A stretch of 64,000 bases of DNA from an uncultured Pseudomonadota bacterium (GTDB lineage: Bacteria > Pseudomonadota > Gammaproteobacteria > Burkholderiales > SG8-39): NCBI GenBank assembly GCA_903921325.1, contig CAIXPL010000004.1:62001-126000 (forward strand), in the 5' to 3' direction. A program made the position numbers and the translations under genes. The notes below the pieces were generated by a model. The model had not been told where the DNA came from. It did no database searches and was given only the letters and a program-made list of their open reading frames with translations. Positions 8,702-17,210 of this stretch are shown one piece after another; positions within the stretch are counted from its first letter, which is position 1, and the number at the start of each line of letters is the position of its first letter.

Positions 8702-8899
8702 CACCTGGAGCACCAAGGGGATGGCCACAATCGTGGCCATAATTCCAAGATATATTAGTAGTCTGCCTAGCGATTCAGAGTTCATGAATTCGGATTGTCC
8801 CACCGGGCTATAGCAATACTAAATGCATGACATAATTCTGCCGTCAATCAAATGGGATAGCCATCTCGAACGACCGTAAATGGCCGATCGGCGCCTCGG

Positions 8900-8969
8900 C
8901 GGTAACGTTCAAGGTGACAGGCGCTGCACGGCTTCACCGCGTAGCGTCCCCTGCTCCGCCGGGTTGGGC
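8900..8969. repeat. attC-like imperfect hairpin (possible integron cassette recombination-site relic)
   Basis: The right end reads GTTGGGC, which fits the attC core consensus GTTRRRY. The left side carries AACGTTCAAGGTGA (8904-8917), like the inner part of many attC sites. Between them an imperfect stem around GGCGCTGCACGG / CCGCGTAGCGT encloses a CTTCA loop. The outer left RYYYAAC half is degenerate (CGGTAAC), so the site is probably not functional. Toxin-antitoxin genes, common cassette passengers, lie on both sides. The call rests on pattern resemblance only. Confidence 0.35.
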
Positions 8970-9052
8970 ATCTACGTCCTTTTGACGATGCGATTCGGTG
9001 GAGGGTAACCGTTGACGTCCGGAATTGGCCGGTGGCGGCAATTCTTTGCCCG

Positions 9053-9448
9053 TCAGACACTGACAAATCCCGGCAACTTGGCAGCCCTCGAATCGAAGGT
9101 TGCGGTGGCTGAGCATCCCAATCGTTTGTTCCTTGTTCCGATCAGACAATCTGCGAAACCAACCGATCTGTCCTTCCAGACAAACAGAGCCTCTTCTATC
9201 GCCGGCTCGTCCTCGAATTGAACATCGGTTGCATCCAGAAGCCCGGAAATCGTTCCGATGATTTCTGCTTTTTGGACGTCGTACCGGCTGCGCAATACCC
9301 ATTCGGTTTCCAAAAGAACCAGCTGGCTCACGAAAACACGCCTTCCCGCCGCCACTTCGCGCTTGATCAGGCGGCGCGCTTTCTCAAACTGCGATTCGTC
9401 ATCCCGAACCAAGAAGCGAACGAGAACGTTGGTATCAATGCCGAGCAT
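9053..9448 (-). CDS. vapC: PIN-domain ribonuclease toxin, VapC family
   Basis: 131 residues. PIN-domain acidic residues are visible at Asp5 (GIDTNVLV), Glu47 (LLETEW), Asp100 (VGFADCLIG) and Asp119 (TATFDSRAAK), which together bind Mg for RNA cleavage. VapC toxins cut tRNA or rRNA in the cytoplasm. The ATG overlaps the antitoxin stop (TAATG), as expected for a vapBC pair. All catalytic positions are intact. Confidence 0.92.
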   Translation of the reverse strand: MLGIDTNVLVRFLVRDDESQFEKARRLIKREVAAGRRVFVSQLVLLETEWVLRSRYDVQKAEIIGTISGLLDATDVQFEDEPAIEEALFVWKDRSVGFADCLIGTRNKRLGCSATATFDSRAAKLPGFVSV

Positions 9449-9666
9449 TAGATCGATAGCTGCTCAACAGATACGGGTTTCCGGCCCTTCTTGTGCAGTA
9501 TCCCGGCAAGCTCGGCGACACTCTTGCTCTTCACTCGCATTACTACCGTAGCATCAGGCATTAGCGTGAAGGTCATTCGATCTCCAGGCTTCATTCCAAG
9601 ACCATCCCGAATTTCCTTGGGAATTGTTGTTTGGCCCTTGCTAGTAAGTGTGGCATCCGTTGGCAT
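9448..9666 (-). CDS. vapB: AbrB-family antitoxin (VapB-like)
   Basis: 72 residues from the ATG at 9666, chosen because a GAGGAG ribosome-binding site lies 6 bases upstream. Longer in-frame starts at 9696/9699 have none and would lie inside the -10 box of the promoter. The N-terminus DATLTSKGQTTIPKEIRDGL is an AbrB/MazE swapped-hairpin DNA-binding domain; the C-terminal tail would bind the VapC toxin encoded directly downstream. Confidence 0.88.
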   Translation of the reverse strand: MPTDATLTSKGQTTIPKEIRDGLGMKPGDRMTFTLMPDATVVMRVKSKSVAELAGILHKKGRKPVSVEQLSI

Positions 9667-9694
9667 CTCAATCTCCTCTATCCTTACGTTCTCC

Positions 9695-9723
9695 ATCATA
9701 GTAAGGGATTCGGGAAAAGGCAA
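9695..9723 (-). promoter_or_regulatory. Sigma70-type promoter for vapBC
   Basis: On the minus strand, TTGCCT (9718-9723) and TATGAT (9695-9700) are separated by exactly 17 bases (9701-9717), close to the sigma70 consensus. The -10 box is about 30 bases upstream of the vapB start at 9666. Confidence 0.6.
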
Positions 9724-9888
9724 GCGAGCATTATCGAAATGGAATGAGCACCTCGACCGACCGCTTTTGGCCGGAAGCGGCGTTGGTGGGCGTCTGCTCT
9801 GGAGCATCGGAATTTCTCGGAATCGTGAAAATCTGGAGTGGTTCGGCTTCGCCCGGATCCTTGGCAGTGGATCGCTTTTGGTTTTGCC

Positions 9889-10022
9889 TTAGCCGAACAA
9901 TTCAGCGTGGGTACCCGCACGTACGAAAACAATCTGCTCGTTCTGGCCGCGACCCTCAACGCGATAGATCAACAGAAAATCTCCTCCGATATGGCACTCC
10001 CGGTGATCTGCCCAATCGTCAG
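9889..10022 (-). pseudogene. C-terminal remnant of a YafQ-family (RelE/ParE superfamily) toxin
   Basis: Minus-strand frame ending in TAA at 9889-9891 reads ...DDWADHRECHIGGDFLLIY, then RVEGRGQNEQIVFVRAG, then THAELFG. This matches the second half of YafQ-type mRNA interferases (W-DHR-CH--GDFLLIY ... RAGTH-ELF). The frame begins immediately at the stop codon of ychF; there is no room for the N-terminal half or a start codon. The toxin gene therefore appears truncated against the ychF end, with no matching antitoxin nearby. Confidence 0.65.
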
Positions 10023-11114
10023 TCAGACGTTAAACCTGAAGTGCATCACATCGCCATCGGCCACCACGTACTCTTTGCCTTCCAGGCGCATCTTGCCGGC
10101 TTCGCGGGCGCCCTGCTCGCCTTTGCAGGCGATGTAGTCGGCAAACGCAATCGTCTCGGCACGAATGAAGCCGTGCTCGAAATCAGTGTGGATCACCCCG
10201 GCGGCCTGTGGCGCAGTAGCACCTACGCGCACCGTCCAGGCCCGTACTTCCTTCTGCCCGGCAGTGAAATAGGTCTGTAATCCGAGCAAGCGGAACCCGG
10301 CGCGAATCACCCGGTTGAGGCCCGGTTCTTCCAGTCCCATATCGGCCAGAAAAATCGCCTTGTCCTCATCCGACAGATCGGCCATCTGTGCTTCCAGCGC
10401 CGCGCTGATCACCACCACCGGTGAATTCTCCGAGGCGGCGTGTGCCTGCAGGCGCTCGAGCATCGCATTCCCGGTGAAACCATCTTCGGCCACATTGGCC
10501 ACATACATGGTGGGCTTGGCGGTGAGCAAAAAGAGCGGACGCACCACCGCCTGCTCTTCCTTGCTCAAGTCCACGCTGCGCGCCGGTCGGCCTTCGTTCA
10601 ACACCGGTTGCAAGCGATCCAGCACGCTCACCAGACGCTGCGCTTCCTTGTCGCCTGAGCGCGCCACCTTGGCATAGCGGGCATATTGCTTGTCCAGTGT
10701 CTGCAAATCTGCCAATGCCAATTCGGTATTGATCACCAGCGCGTCATCAACCGGGTCAACACGACCGGCCACGTGAATCACGTTGTCGTCGTTGAAACAG
10801 CGCACCACATGGGCGATGGCATCGGTCTCGCGGATATTGGCCAGAAACTGGTTGCCCAGGCCCTCACCCTTGGAAGCGCCAGCCACCAGCCCCGCAATAT
10901 CGACAAACTCCACCGTGGCCGGAAGAATCTTCTGCGGATTGACCAGTGCCGACAACTGCGCCAGGCGTGGGTCGGGCACCTCGACGATCCCCACATTGGG
11001 CTCGATGGTGCAAAACGGATAGTTCTCTGCCGCAATACCGGCCTTGGTGAGTGCGTTGAACAGGGTGCTCTTGCCCACATTGGGCAGGCCGACAATACCG
11101 ATCTTGAGCGCCAC
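10023..11114 (-). CDS. ychF: Ribosome-binding ATPase YchF
   Basis: 363 residues, the usual length. P-loop GLPNVGKST at residues 9-17, then [11 protein letters not shown] (switch I), [20 protein letters not shown] (switch II) and a C-terminal TGS-like domain ending [14 protein letters not shown]. YchF is an Obg-family P-loop protein that prefers ATP and binds ribosomes, with a role in stress responses. It lies 3 bases downstream of pth in the conserved rplY-pth-ychF order. The stop is directly followed by a truncated toxin remnant. Confidence 0.97.
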   Translation of the reverse strand: MALKIGIVGLPNVGKSTLFNALTKAGIAAENYPFCTIEPNVGIVEVPDPRLAQLSALVNPQKILPATVEFVDIAGLVAGASKGEGLGNQFLANIRETDAIAHVVRCFNDDNVIHVAGRVDPVDDALVINTELALADLQTLDKQYARYAKVARSGDKEAQRLVSVLDRLQPVLNEGRPARSVDLSKEEQAVVRPLFLLTAKPTMYVANVAEDGFTGNAMLERLQAHAASENSPVVVISAALEAQMADLSDEDKAIFLADMGLEEPGLNRVIRAGFRLLGLQTYFTAGQKEVRAWTVRVGATAPQAAGVIHTDFEHGFIRAETIAFADYIACKGEQGAREAGKMRLEGKEYVVADGDVMHFRFNV

Positions 11115-11117
11115 GAA

Positions 11118-11774
11118 TCACTCTCCCTTGGGTGCGGACGGGGCCGCGGGTGCAGTTGTTGCCGGTTTGGGCGGTTTGGGTGCTTTGGGTGGCTTGGCCA
11201 CCCCATGAAGTTTCAACATCGCCCCCTGCATGTCGCCCGAGACGATCTGGGACATGACATCCAGACTGCGGTCAATCGCCAAGTCAATGTCAATGCGATC
11301 ATCGACACTGGGCGAGGAGAGTACCCAATCCGCGACGCGATTGCGATCGCCGGGATGACCGATGCCCAGGCGCAAGCGCCAGAAGTCCTTCGAGCCCGAC
11401 TGCTCAGCGATATCGCGCAGGCCGTTATGCCCGGCAATACCACCGCCGAGTTTGAGCCGCGCAGTGCCGGGTGCCAGATCGAGTTCGTCGTGCACCACCA
11501 GAATCTGCTCGGGCTCGATCCTGAAGAAGCGTGCCAGGGGCGCCACCGACTGACCCGAGCGATTCATATAGGTCTGCGGCAATACAAAAAAAAGATCGCC
11601 GGCCGCAGTCTGCGTGCGGCCGACCAATCCCTTGTATTTCGTATCGCGATCGAGTCTCACACCGAGGCTCGACGCGTACCGCTCGATCAGCCAGAACCCG
11701 GCGTTATGCCGGTCCCGCTCATGCTCACGGCCCGGGTTGCCGAGCCCGGCAATCAGGCGGATCGGAGAACTTAT
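11118..11774 (-). CDS. pth: Peptidyl-tRNA hydrolase, apparently with a non-canonical start codon
   Basis: The family N-terminus (SSPIRLIAGLGNPG ... DRHNAGFW) is encoded upstream of the first GTG (11660), but no ATG, GTG or TTG exists between the in-frame TAA at 11780-11778 and that point. The best-fitting start is ATA at 11774, overlapping the rplY stop as ATAA and giving 218 residues. ATC, CTG or ATT codons a few positions further are alternatives. With the ATA start, Asn13, His23 and Asp96 match E. coli Asn10, His20 and Asp93, all offset by 3. The enzyme frees tRNA from dropped peptidyl-tRNA and is essential. The C-terminus carries a Pro/Ala/Lys-rich tail of about 28 residues, longer than usual. 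Identity is certain; the start is inferred. Confidence 0.9.
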   Translation of the reverse strand: MSSPIRLIAGLGNPGREHERDRHNAGFWLIERYASSLGVRLDRDTKYKGLVGRTQTAAGDLFFVLPQTYMNRSGQSVAPLARFFRIEPEQILVVHDELDLAPGTARLKLGGGIAGHNGLRDIAEQSGSKDFWRLRLGIGHPGDRNRVADWVLSSPSVDDRIDIDLAIDRSLDVMSQIVSGDMQGAMLKLHGVAKPPKAPKPPKPATTAPAAPSAPKGE

Positions 11775-12457
11775 TTCTTACCGCCCTTGGCTGCCGGGGC
11801 CTTGGCCGCGGCTTCCTTCGGTGGCTGCTTGGACGCGGGCACTGCCGAGGCCGGGGTCGCGCCAGGTGCAGCCTTGTCCTCTTCCACCGCGCCGCGTGGC
11901 AGCGGTGCGACAACAACCACCGGATTTTCCTTGCGATGGATCACCGGCTCGACGCCCTTGGGGAAAGGCAGATCGGTCACATGGATGGCCTGGCCTGCGA
12001 CCAGGTCCTTCAGATCCACCGTGATGTACTCGGGGAGATCAGCCGGCAGGCAGCGGATGTTGATCTCATTCAACACATGGCTCACGTTGGCGGCAGACAC
12101 TTTGACCGCCGGTGAGATTTCCACGTTGGTAAAGTGCAGCGGCACTTTCATGTGGACTTTTTCATCGGCCCGCACGCGCTGGAAATCAACGTGCTGAACA
12201 ATCGGGCGCCAGGGGTGCATGTTGAACGCCCGCAGCAACACCTGCTCGGCCTTGCCGTCCACGGTGAGCGAGAGGATCGAGGCGTGAAACTTCTCATGGC
12301 GCAAGGCCTGGAAGATCGCGTTATGGTCCAGTTCGATGTTCATCGGATCGGCACTACCGCCGTACACGATGGCGGGCACTTTGCCCGCGTGGCGCAGACG
12401 GCGGCTCGCACCCGTCCCAAGCGCCTGGCGCGATTGCGCAACGACTTCAATTGCCAT
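11771..12457 (-). CDS. rplY: 50S ribosomal protein L25/general stress protein Ctc
   Basis: 228 residues from the ATG at 12457, preceded by AGGAG. The N-terminal L25 domain (AQSRQALGTGASRRLRHAGK, then PAIVYGG) binds 5S rRNA. It is followed by the TL5/CTC C-terminal domain, ending in an Ala/Pro/Lys-rich low-complexity tail of about 45 residues. This long CTC form is common in betaproteobacteria. It is the first gene of the rplY-pth-ychF group and lies downstream of prs. An in-frame ATG at 12493 exists but lacks conserved sequence. Confidence 0.96.
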   Translation of the reverse strand: MAIEVVAQSRQALGTGASRRLRHAGKVPAIVYGGSADPMNIELDHNAIFQALRHEKFHASILSLTVDGKAEQVLLRAFNMHPWRPIVQHVDFQRVRADEKVHMKVPLHFTNVEISPAVKVSAANVSHVLNEINIRCLPADLPEYITVDLKDLVAGQAIHVTDLPFPKGVEPVIHRKENPVVVVAPLPRGAVEEDKAAPGATPASAVPASKQPPKEAAAKAPAAKGGKK

Positions 12458-12564
12458 TTTGCTACTCCTGTCTCGATGGGCCGTGCAGGCCAATCCCGCA
12501 CGAATCCGCCTCGGGGTCCGCGACCAGACACCCTCGGTTTACTGCCTTGATACCTGCTGTGGTA

Positions 12565-13515
12565 CTACTCGATGAATAGTGAACTCACCGAATCTTCGTT
12601 TGATATCCGCAGAATCGTCTCGGCCAGCAGGCCAGAGATCGACAGCACGCGGATTTTTGGGGTGGCAAGCGCATCGGCTCGCAGCGGAATCGTATCGGTC
12701 ACCACCAGCTCATCGAGCGCCGATTCAGCAATCCGCGCCGAAGCCCCACCCGAGAGCACCGGATGCGTACAGTAGGCCACCACCCGCACCGCACCACGGT
12801 CCTTGAGCACCTCGGCGGCCTTGCACAAGGTATTGGCCGTATCGACCATGTCATCCATGATCACGCAGGTGCGCCCGGACACATCGCCGATGATATTCAT
12901 CACTTCGGCCACATTCGGTCGTGGCCGACGCTTGTCGATAATCGCCAGGTCAGACTCAAGACGCTTGGCCAGGGCACGCGCACGCACCACCCCGCCCACA
13001 TCGGGCGAGACCACGACGACTTTTTCGTAATTGTGCCGCCACACATCACCCAGCAGCACCGGCGCAGCGTAGACGTTATCGACCGGCACGTCGAAAAACC
13101 CTTGAATCTGATCGGCGTGCAGATCCATGGTGAGTACCCGGTTCACACCAACGGCTGCGAGCATATTGGCAACCACCTTGGCGCTGATCGCAACGCGCGC
13201 TGAACGCGGCCGCCGATCCTGGCGCGCATAGCCAAAGTAGGGAATGGCCGCAGTAATGCGACCCGCTGATGCCCGACGCAGCGCGTCGATCATCACCAGC
13301 ACTTCCATCAGATTGTCATTGGTGGGGGCGCACGTCGATTGCAGCACGAAGCAATCCTTGCCGCGCACATTCTCGAGAATCTCGACGGTCACTTCGCCAT
13401 CGGAGAACTTGCCCACCGTGGCATGGCCAATCGGGATATTCAGCCGCTTGACGACCTGATGCGCAAGCATCGGATTCGCCGTGCCGGTGAACACCATCAG
13501 GTTTTCGTAGGCCAT
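12565..13515 (-). CDS. prs: Ribose-phosphate pyrophosphokinase (PRPP synthase)
   Basis: 316 residues, the standard bacterial length. It makes phosphoribosyl pyrophosphate from ribose-5-phosphate and ATP for nucleotide, His and Trp synthesis. Key motifs: [13 protein letters not shown] (ATP loop), [12 protein letters not shown] (metal and ribose-phosphate), [15 protein letters not shown] and the PRPP loop [12 protein letters not shown]. It lies between tRNA-Gln and rplY on the same strand, the usual betaproteobacterial arrangement. Confidence 0.97.
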   Translation of the reverse strand: MAYENLMVFTGTANPMLAHQVVKRLNIPIGHATVGKFSDGEVTVEILENVRGKDCFVLQSTCAPTNDNLMEVLVMIDALRRASAGRITAAIPYFGYARQDRRPRSARVAISAKVVANMLAAVGVNRVLTMDLHADQIQGFFDVPVDNVYAAPVLLGDVWRHNYEKVVVVSPDVGGVVRARALAKRLESDLAIIDKRRPRPNVAEVMNIIGDVSGRTCVIMDDMVDTANTLCKAAEVLKDRGAVRVVAYCTHPVLSGGASARIAESALDELVVTDTIPLRADALATPKIRVLSISGLLAETILRISNEDSVSSLFIE

Positions 13516-13542
13516 GATCCTGGAAAAAGTGAATGGTGGAAA

Positions 13543-13619
13543 TGGCTGGGGAGGAAGGACTCGAACCCTCGCATGTCGGAATCAAAATCCGATGCCTTAA
13601 CCAACTTGGCGACTCCCCA
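13543..13619 (-). tRNA. tRNA-Gln (anticodon TTG)
   Basis: 77-nt minus-strand cloverleaf including an encoded CCA. Acceptor stem TGGGGAG/CTCCCCA, D arm with AAGTTGGTTAAGGC, anticodon loop with TTG (reads CAA), and T arm GGGTTCGAGTCC. It sits just upstream of prs, where Gln tRNA is found in related genomes. Confidence 0.96.
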
Positions 13620-13727
13620 GTGGACTGATCCACCGTACTGCCTTGACTACCGATACTACCCGTATGACGCTGTGCGGCGTATCACCACGTCGCACTCTAT
13701 ACCGATCAATTCACAATTCAATCATCA

Positions 13728-14582
13728 TCAACACGCGAGCGGGTGACGATCAAGCCCCGCTGCCACAAAGCCCTGCATTCCGGGCGGCAGTTGCGCAATC
13801 ACCTCGCGCGCTTGCTGCTCATCATCAAACTGTGCAAACACACAGGCACCAGAACCACTCATCCGGGCCGTTGCAAATCGCGTCAACCAGTCCAGATGCA
13901 CGCCCACTTCGGGGTACCGGCGACGCACCACCGGTTCCAGATCATTGCGCGTGTGCTGCCCTGCAAAAAAGGCAGTGATTGTGATCGTTGGGGTGTCTCG
14001 TGTCAATGCCGAATCGCTGAATATCGGCCCGGTCGGAACAGATACCGGCGGAACCAGTACCACATACCACGCTGCGGGCAGCGCAATCGGACTCAGACGC
14101 TCTCCAACCCCCTCGCCAAAGGCATTGCGGCCGCGCACGAAGAACGGCACATCGGCACCAAGGCTGAGACCGATAGCGGCAAGCTCATCCACGCTCAGCC
14201 TGAGCGCCCACAACTCGTTCAGCGCAATGAGCGTGGTGGCCGCATCGCTGCTGCCACCGCCCAGGCCACCGCCGATCGGAATAGTCTTCTGGACGGTGAG
14301 GGTCACCCCGCAGGCACGCGGCGCACGCTCGCGCAGGCTGAGCGCGGCTCGCATTGCCAGATGCTGATCGTCTGCGGTGCCCGCCAGGGGACTCGCCAGC
14401 ACGATCTGATCATCACTACGGGGAGTGAGCGTGATCCAGTCATAGCAATCGATCAGGCGAAATACGCTTTGCAACAGGTGATAGCCATCGGCCTGTCGTC
14501 CGATCACATGCAAAAACAGATTGAGCTTGGCGGGTGCGGGTAACGGGATGCCCCAACCGGCGCGAATCGCCTGAGCACTCAT
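13728..14582 (-). CDS. ispE: 4-diphosphocytidyl-2-C-methyl-D-erythritol kinase
   Basis: 284 residues from the ATG at 14582, which overlaps the lolB stop (ATGA). GHMP-kinase fold: APAKLNLFLHVIGRQADGYH at the N-terminus, then the ATP loop PIGGGLGGGSSDAATTL, and a C-terminal MSGSGACVF. It phosphorylates CDP-methylerythritol in the non-mevalonate isoprenoid pathway. A longer frame upstream of 14582 lies inside lolB and has no family sequence. The order lolB-ispE-tRNA-Gln-prs is conserved in betaproteobacteria. Confidence 0.96.
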   Translation of the reverse strand: MSAQAIRAGWGIPLPAPAKLNLFLHVIGRQADGYHLLQSVFRLIDCYDWITLTPRSDDQIVLASPLAGTADDQHLAMRAALSLRERAPRACGVTLTVQKTIPIGGGLGGGSSDAATTLIALNELWALRLSVDELAAIGLSLGADVPFFVRGRNAFGEGVGERLSPIALPAAWYVVLVPPVSVPTGPIFSDSALTRDTPTITITAFFAGQHTRNDLEPVVRRRYPEVGVHLDWLTRFATARMSGSGACVFAQFDDEQQAREVIAQLPPGMQGFVAAGLDRHPLAC

Positions 14583-15202
14583 GGCGCACCCCAGGTCGAC
14601 AGGATCAGGCGGATTTGCAAGCCGTCGCGGCGCATATCGATGCGCGAGGGCAGTGCGGAATCGGTGTGGCGGGCCAGTACATCGATGGTCCATCCAGCCT
14701 GATAGAGACTGCGAACCCGCTCATCTGCGCCCAGCACCAGCGGCGCATCCAGCGGAACCGCCGGCGCCGGTTCACCGCGCAACCAGAAGGGAAGTCCGGC
14801 CAGGGGAAGTGAAAAACCCAATGCCCGCTCAGTGAGCGCGTCAGGGTCATAGGCACGGATTGGCGCCTGGTCGGGTAACTCCAGGGTGTAGAGCGCGTCC
14901 TCACGAAGGATATGGGCACGCTGGGAACCGATCGGATCACGGATTACGATGTCGTCAGTGCGCTCGGCATGTTGCCATTGCAGGCGTCCACTGCCACCGT
15001 CGGATCGATCAGCCCGCCGCTGACTCACCGCGAAGCGGCCGGTCACCGTGAACCCGTATGCACTCACGCCGGAGGGATCGTTGCTCACATCAGTGTCAGA
15101 GGGCAATCCGGCACAGCCGCCCAGCAGGTTCAGCGCGACGAGTAGCGCAGCCACGCCCCAGGACCGCGTCCAACCACTCCCGGGCCGCAGCGCCATGCTC
15201 AT
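14579..15202 (-). CDS. lolB: Outer-membrane lipoprotein LolB
   Basis: 207 residues from the ATG at 15202. A lipoprotein signal peptide ends in the lipobox LLGGC (Cys30 lipidated). The rest shows the LolB pattern: FTVTGRFAVSQRRADRSDGG, LQWQHAERTDDIVIRDPIG, then AGLPFWLRGEP. LolB receives lipoproteins from LolA and inserts them into the outer membrane. It starts 5 bases downstream of the TPR gene stop and overlaps ispE by 4 bases, so it is part of a tight operon. An in-frame start at 15226 would overlap the TPR gene; the inner start gives a normal signal peptide. Confidence 0.92.
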   Translation of the reverse strand: MSMALRPGSGWTRSWGVAALLVALNLLGGCAGLPSDTDVSNDPSGVSAYGFTVTGRFAVSQRRADRSDGGSGRLQWQHAERTDDIVIRDPIGSQRAHILREDALYTLELPDQAPIRAYDPDALTERALGFSLPLAGLPFWLRGEPAPAVPLDAPLVLGADERVRSLYQAGWTIDVLARHTDSALPSRIDMRRDGLQIRLILSTWGAP

Positions 15203-15206
15203 CGCT

Positions 15207-17045
15207 TCAATGAGCTTCGCCTGCACTCACTTTGAGGCGTTGCAGCGTACTTTTGAGTGTTTCGTTGTCGGGTGATCGACGCAGCGCATCGGTCCATACC
15301 TTGCTGGCCTCATCGCGTCGACCCATTTGCCACAGGACCTCGCCCAGATGCGCGCCGATCTCGGTATCGGGACGCCCGGCATAGGCTTGCTGAAGAGTCT
15401 GCAGCGCACCACTCAGATCACCCTGGCGGAATTGAACCCAGCCCAGACTGTCCTTGATAAAAAAATCTTCCGGGGCGAGACGCACAGCATGTTCGATCAG
15501 TTCACGCGCCTCGGCCAGGCGTAATCCTCGATCGGCGAGCGAATATCCCAGAGCGTTGTACGCCTGCGCCTGATCAGGCTTGATCGCGATCACCCGGCGC
15601 AGGCTGCGCTCCATCACCTCGATGCGGTTCAACCGCTCGGCGAGCATGCCCTGCTCGTAGAGCAGCTCGGCGTCGTCAGGATGCTGTACGAGCGCTCGGT
15701 CGATCAGGTCAAACGCTTCTTCTGGCCGCTTTGCATCGCGCAGCAATTGTGTCTCGATGAGCAGATCGGCAATCCGCTGTTCGCGAGCGACCTCGCCGCC
15801 CTCCTTGGCTGGTGTATGCAAAAACGCTCGCGCACCCGCCAGATCACCGGATTTGCCCATCGCAAGCGCAAGACGCGTTCGCGCTGCCCGGTAGTGCTCA
15901 CCAGGACTCACCTGGCGATACGATTCGATCGCCTCGGCGTAGCGCTTCTGCTCTTCGATCGCCTGCCCCAGGTACAGGTGAACCAGATCCTGATCCGGAT
16001 AGTTGATTTCCAGCAACTGGCGCAGATAGCGCTCAGCCTCCGGATAGTCTTCCAATTGCAGAGAAATCAGCGCCACCGGGTAAATCACTTCGGGATTGTC
16101 AGGATAGGCCTCGGCAAGGCGACGGAACTCGATTCGCGCCTGGTCGAACTGACCGCTTGCGGCGAGCGAGCGGGCATAGGCCAGCCGGACGTCGGCTGCC
16201 TTGGGGTGCGTAGCGCTGAACTGCCGCAGTCGCTCCTGCGCCTGCGCAGGCGAGCGTTTGCCAATGATCTGCGCCTCGAGCAGGACCGGGAGTTCCCAAT
16301 CGGCGCGCTGTGTTGCCGCCGTTCGAGCATGGGTCAGCGCCAATTCGCTATCGTCGGCCACGGCTGCCACTTGCGCCAAGGCCATGTGTGCCGCGGCGTT
16401 ATCCGGATAAGGCGCGGCCAGCTCGCGCATCAGACGCAGTGCCGCCGCCTTGTCGGGAACACCCGAGAGGAGTCGGCCCAATTGCAGGAAGGGTCGATCA
16501 TCGGTCGCCTTGGCCAGCATCCGCGTGAGCCCGGGCTTGGCCTCCTCCAGTCGATTGGTTGCCACCAGGATCTGCAGCATCCAGCCGCCAGCGTCCACTG
16601 AATTGGGTTCCAGCTCTCCCCAAAGGCTTGCCGCATTGAGCGCGACCTGCGGCATCCGGGCGGCCCAGGCGACTTCAGTGGCGCGCTGGGCCACGCGCGG
16701 ATCACGTAACTTGCGCGCCAGATCGAGATAGGCCTCGGCACCCAACTGTGGCTTGCCACGCTGTAGCGCAATCTCGGCAACCAGGAATTCATACACGAGA
16801 GCGCCGTTCAACTCGGTTGGCGCGCTGGGCGTGGCACGCGCGAGCGAGCCGGGCTCAGGAATACGCTTTTGTGGAAATCCCTGTGCGAGCAAGGGTCGCG
16901 CCATCAGGGCCTGTACCCCGAGCACCAGCGCCACACCGGCGATGACCGCGACGATGAGGATGCTGACTCGCGCGGCGCGGCCAAGCACGGCTGGCGCCGG
17001 AGAGGAACCCGCCGCAGGCGCGGGCATGACAATCGGGGGGAGCAT
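15207..17045 (-). CDS. TPR-repeat protein, inner-membrane anchored
   Basis: 612 residues from the ATG at 17045. After a Pro/Ala-rich start, one hydrophobic helix (about residues 25-47, ILIVAVIAGVALVLGV) is predicted to anchor it, with the rest likely periplasmic. The body is a long array of tetratricopeptide-like helices, for example PDNPEVIYPVALISLQLEDY, PDDAELLYEQGMLAERLNR and PDQAQAYNALGYSLADRG. Proteins of this kind sit beside lolB in many betaproteobacteria, but no specific role is known to me. It is divergent from mutM across 165 bp. Confidence 0.8.
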   Translation of the reverse strand: MLPPIVMPAPAAGSSPAPAVLGRAARVSILIVAVIAGVALVLGVQALMARPLLAQGFPQKRIPEPGSLARATPSAPTELNGALVYEFLVAEIALQRGKPQLGAEAYLDLARKLRDPRVAQRATEVAWAARMPQVALNAASLWGELEPNSVDAGGWMLQILVATNRLEEAKPGLTRMLAKATDDRPFLQLGRLLSGVPDKAAALRLMRELAAPYPDNAAAHMALAQVAAVADDSELALTHARTAATQRADWELPVLLEAQIIGKRSPAQAQERLRQFSATHPKAADVRLAYARSLAASGQFDQARIEFRRLAEAYPDNPEVIYPVALISLQLEDYPEAERYLRQLLEINYPDQDLVHLYLGQAIEEQKRYAEAIESYRQVSPGEHYRAARTRLALAMGKSGDLAGARAFLHTPAKEGGEVAREQRIADLLIETQLLRDAKRPEEAFDLIDRALVQHPDDAELLYEQGMLAERLNRIEVMERSLRRVIAIKPDQAQAYNALGYSLADRGLRLAEARELIEHAVRLAPEDFFIKDSLGWVQFRQGDLSGALQTLQQAYAGRPDTEIGAHLGEVLWQMGRRDEASKVWTDALRRSPDNETLKSTLQRLKVSAGEAH

Positions 17046-17210
17046 GAGTGAGCTTGAGTTTAGGTATATTTCGGCGACGCTACAACCAGTTTCGGCCCGC
17101 GCATGGCAATGATGACACGCTTGGCCTGCACGAATCCATAACGAATGCATCAGGCTGTTACCGGTTGCTGCCGGCGCACAGCGCCCGCCCCGGCGCGCCA
17201 CGAGATCCCC

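Larger units (their letters stand above)
8571..9052. other. Gene-free stretch between mazEF and vapBC
   Basis: No convincing coding frame. It contains the second copy of the 22-bp direct repeat (8680-8701) and an AT-rich segment around 8735-8840. It also contains an attC-like imperfect hairpin at 8900-8969. Confidence 0.6.

Noticed and set aside
9012-9221. 69-codon plus-strand frame opposite vapC
   Set aside because: Antisense to a toxin gene with all PIN residues intact and no own signals.
10686-12197. 503-codon plus-strand open frame across ychF, pth and rplY
   Set aside because: Antisense to three certain housekeeping genes; the His/Gln-rich composition is typical of shadow frames.
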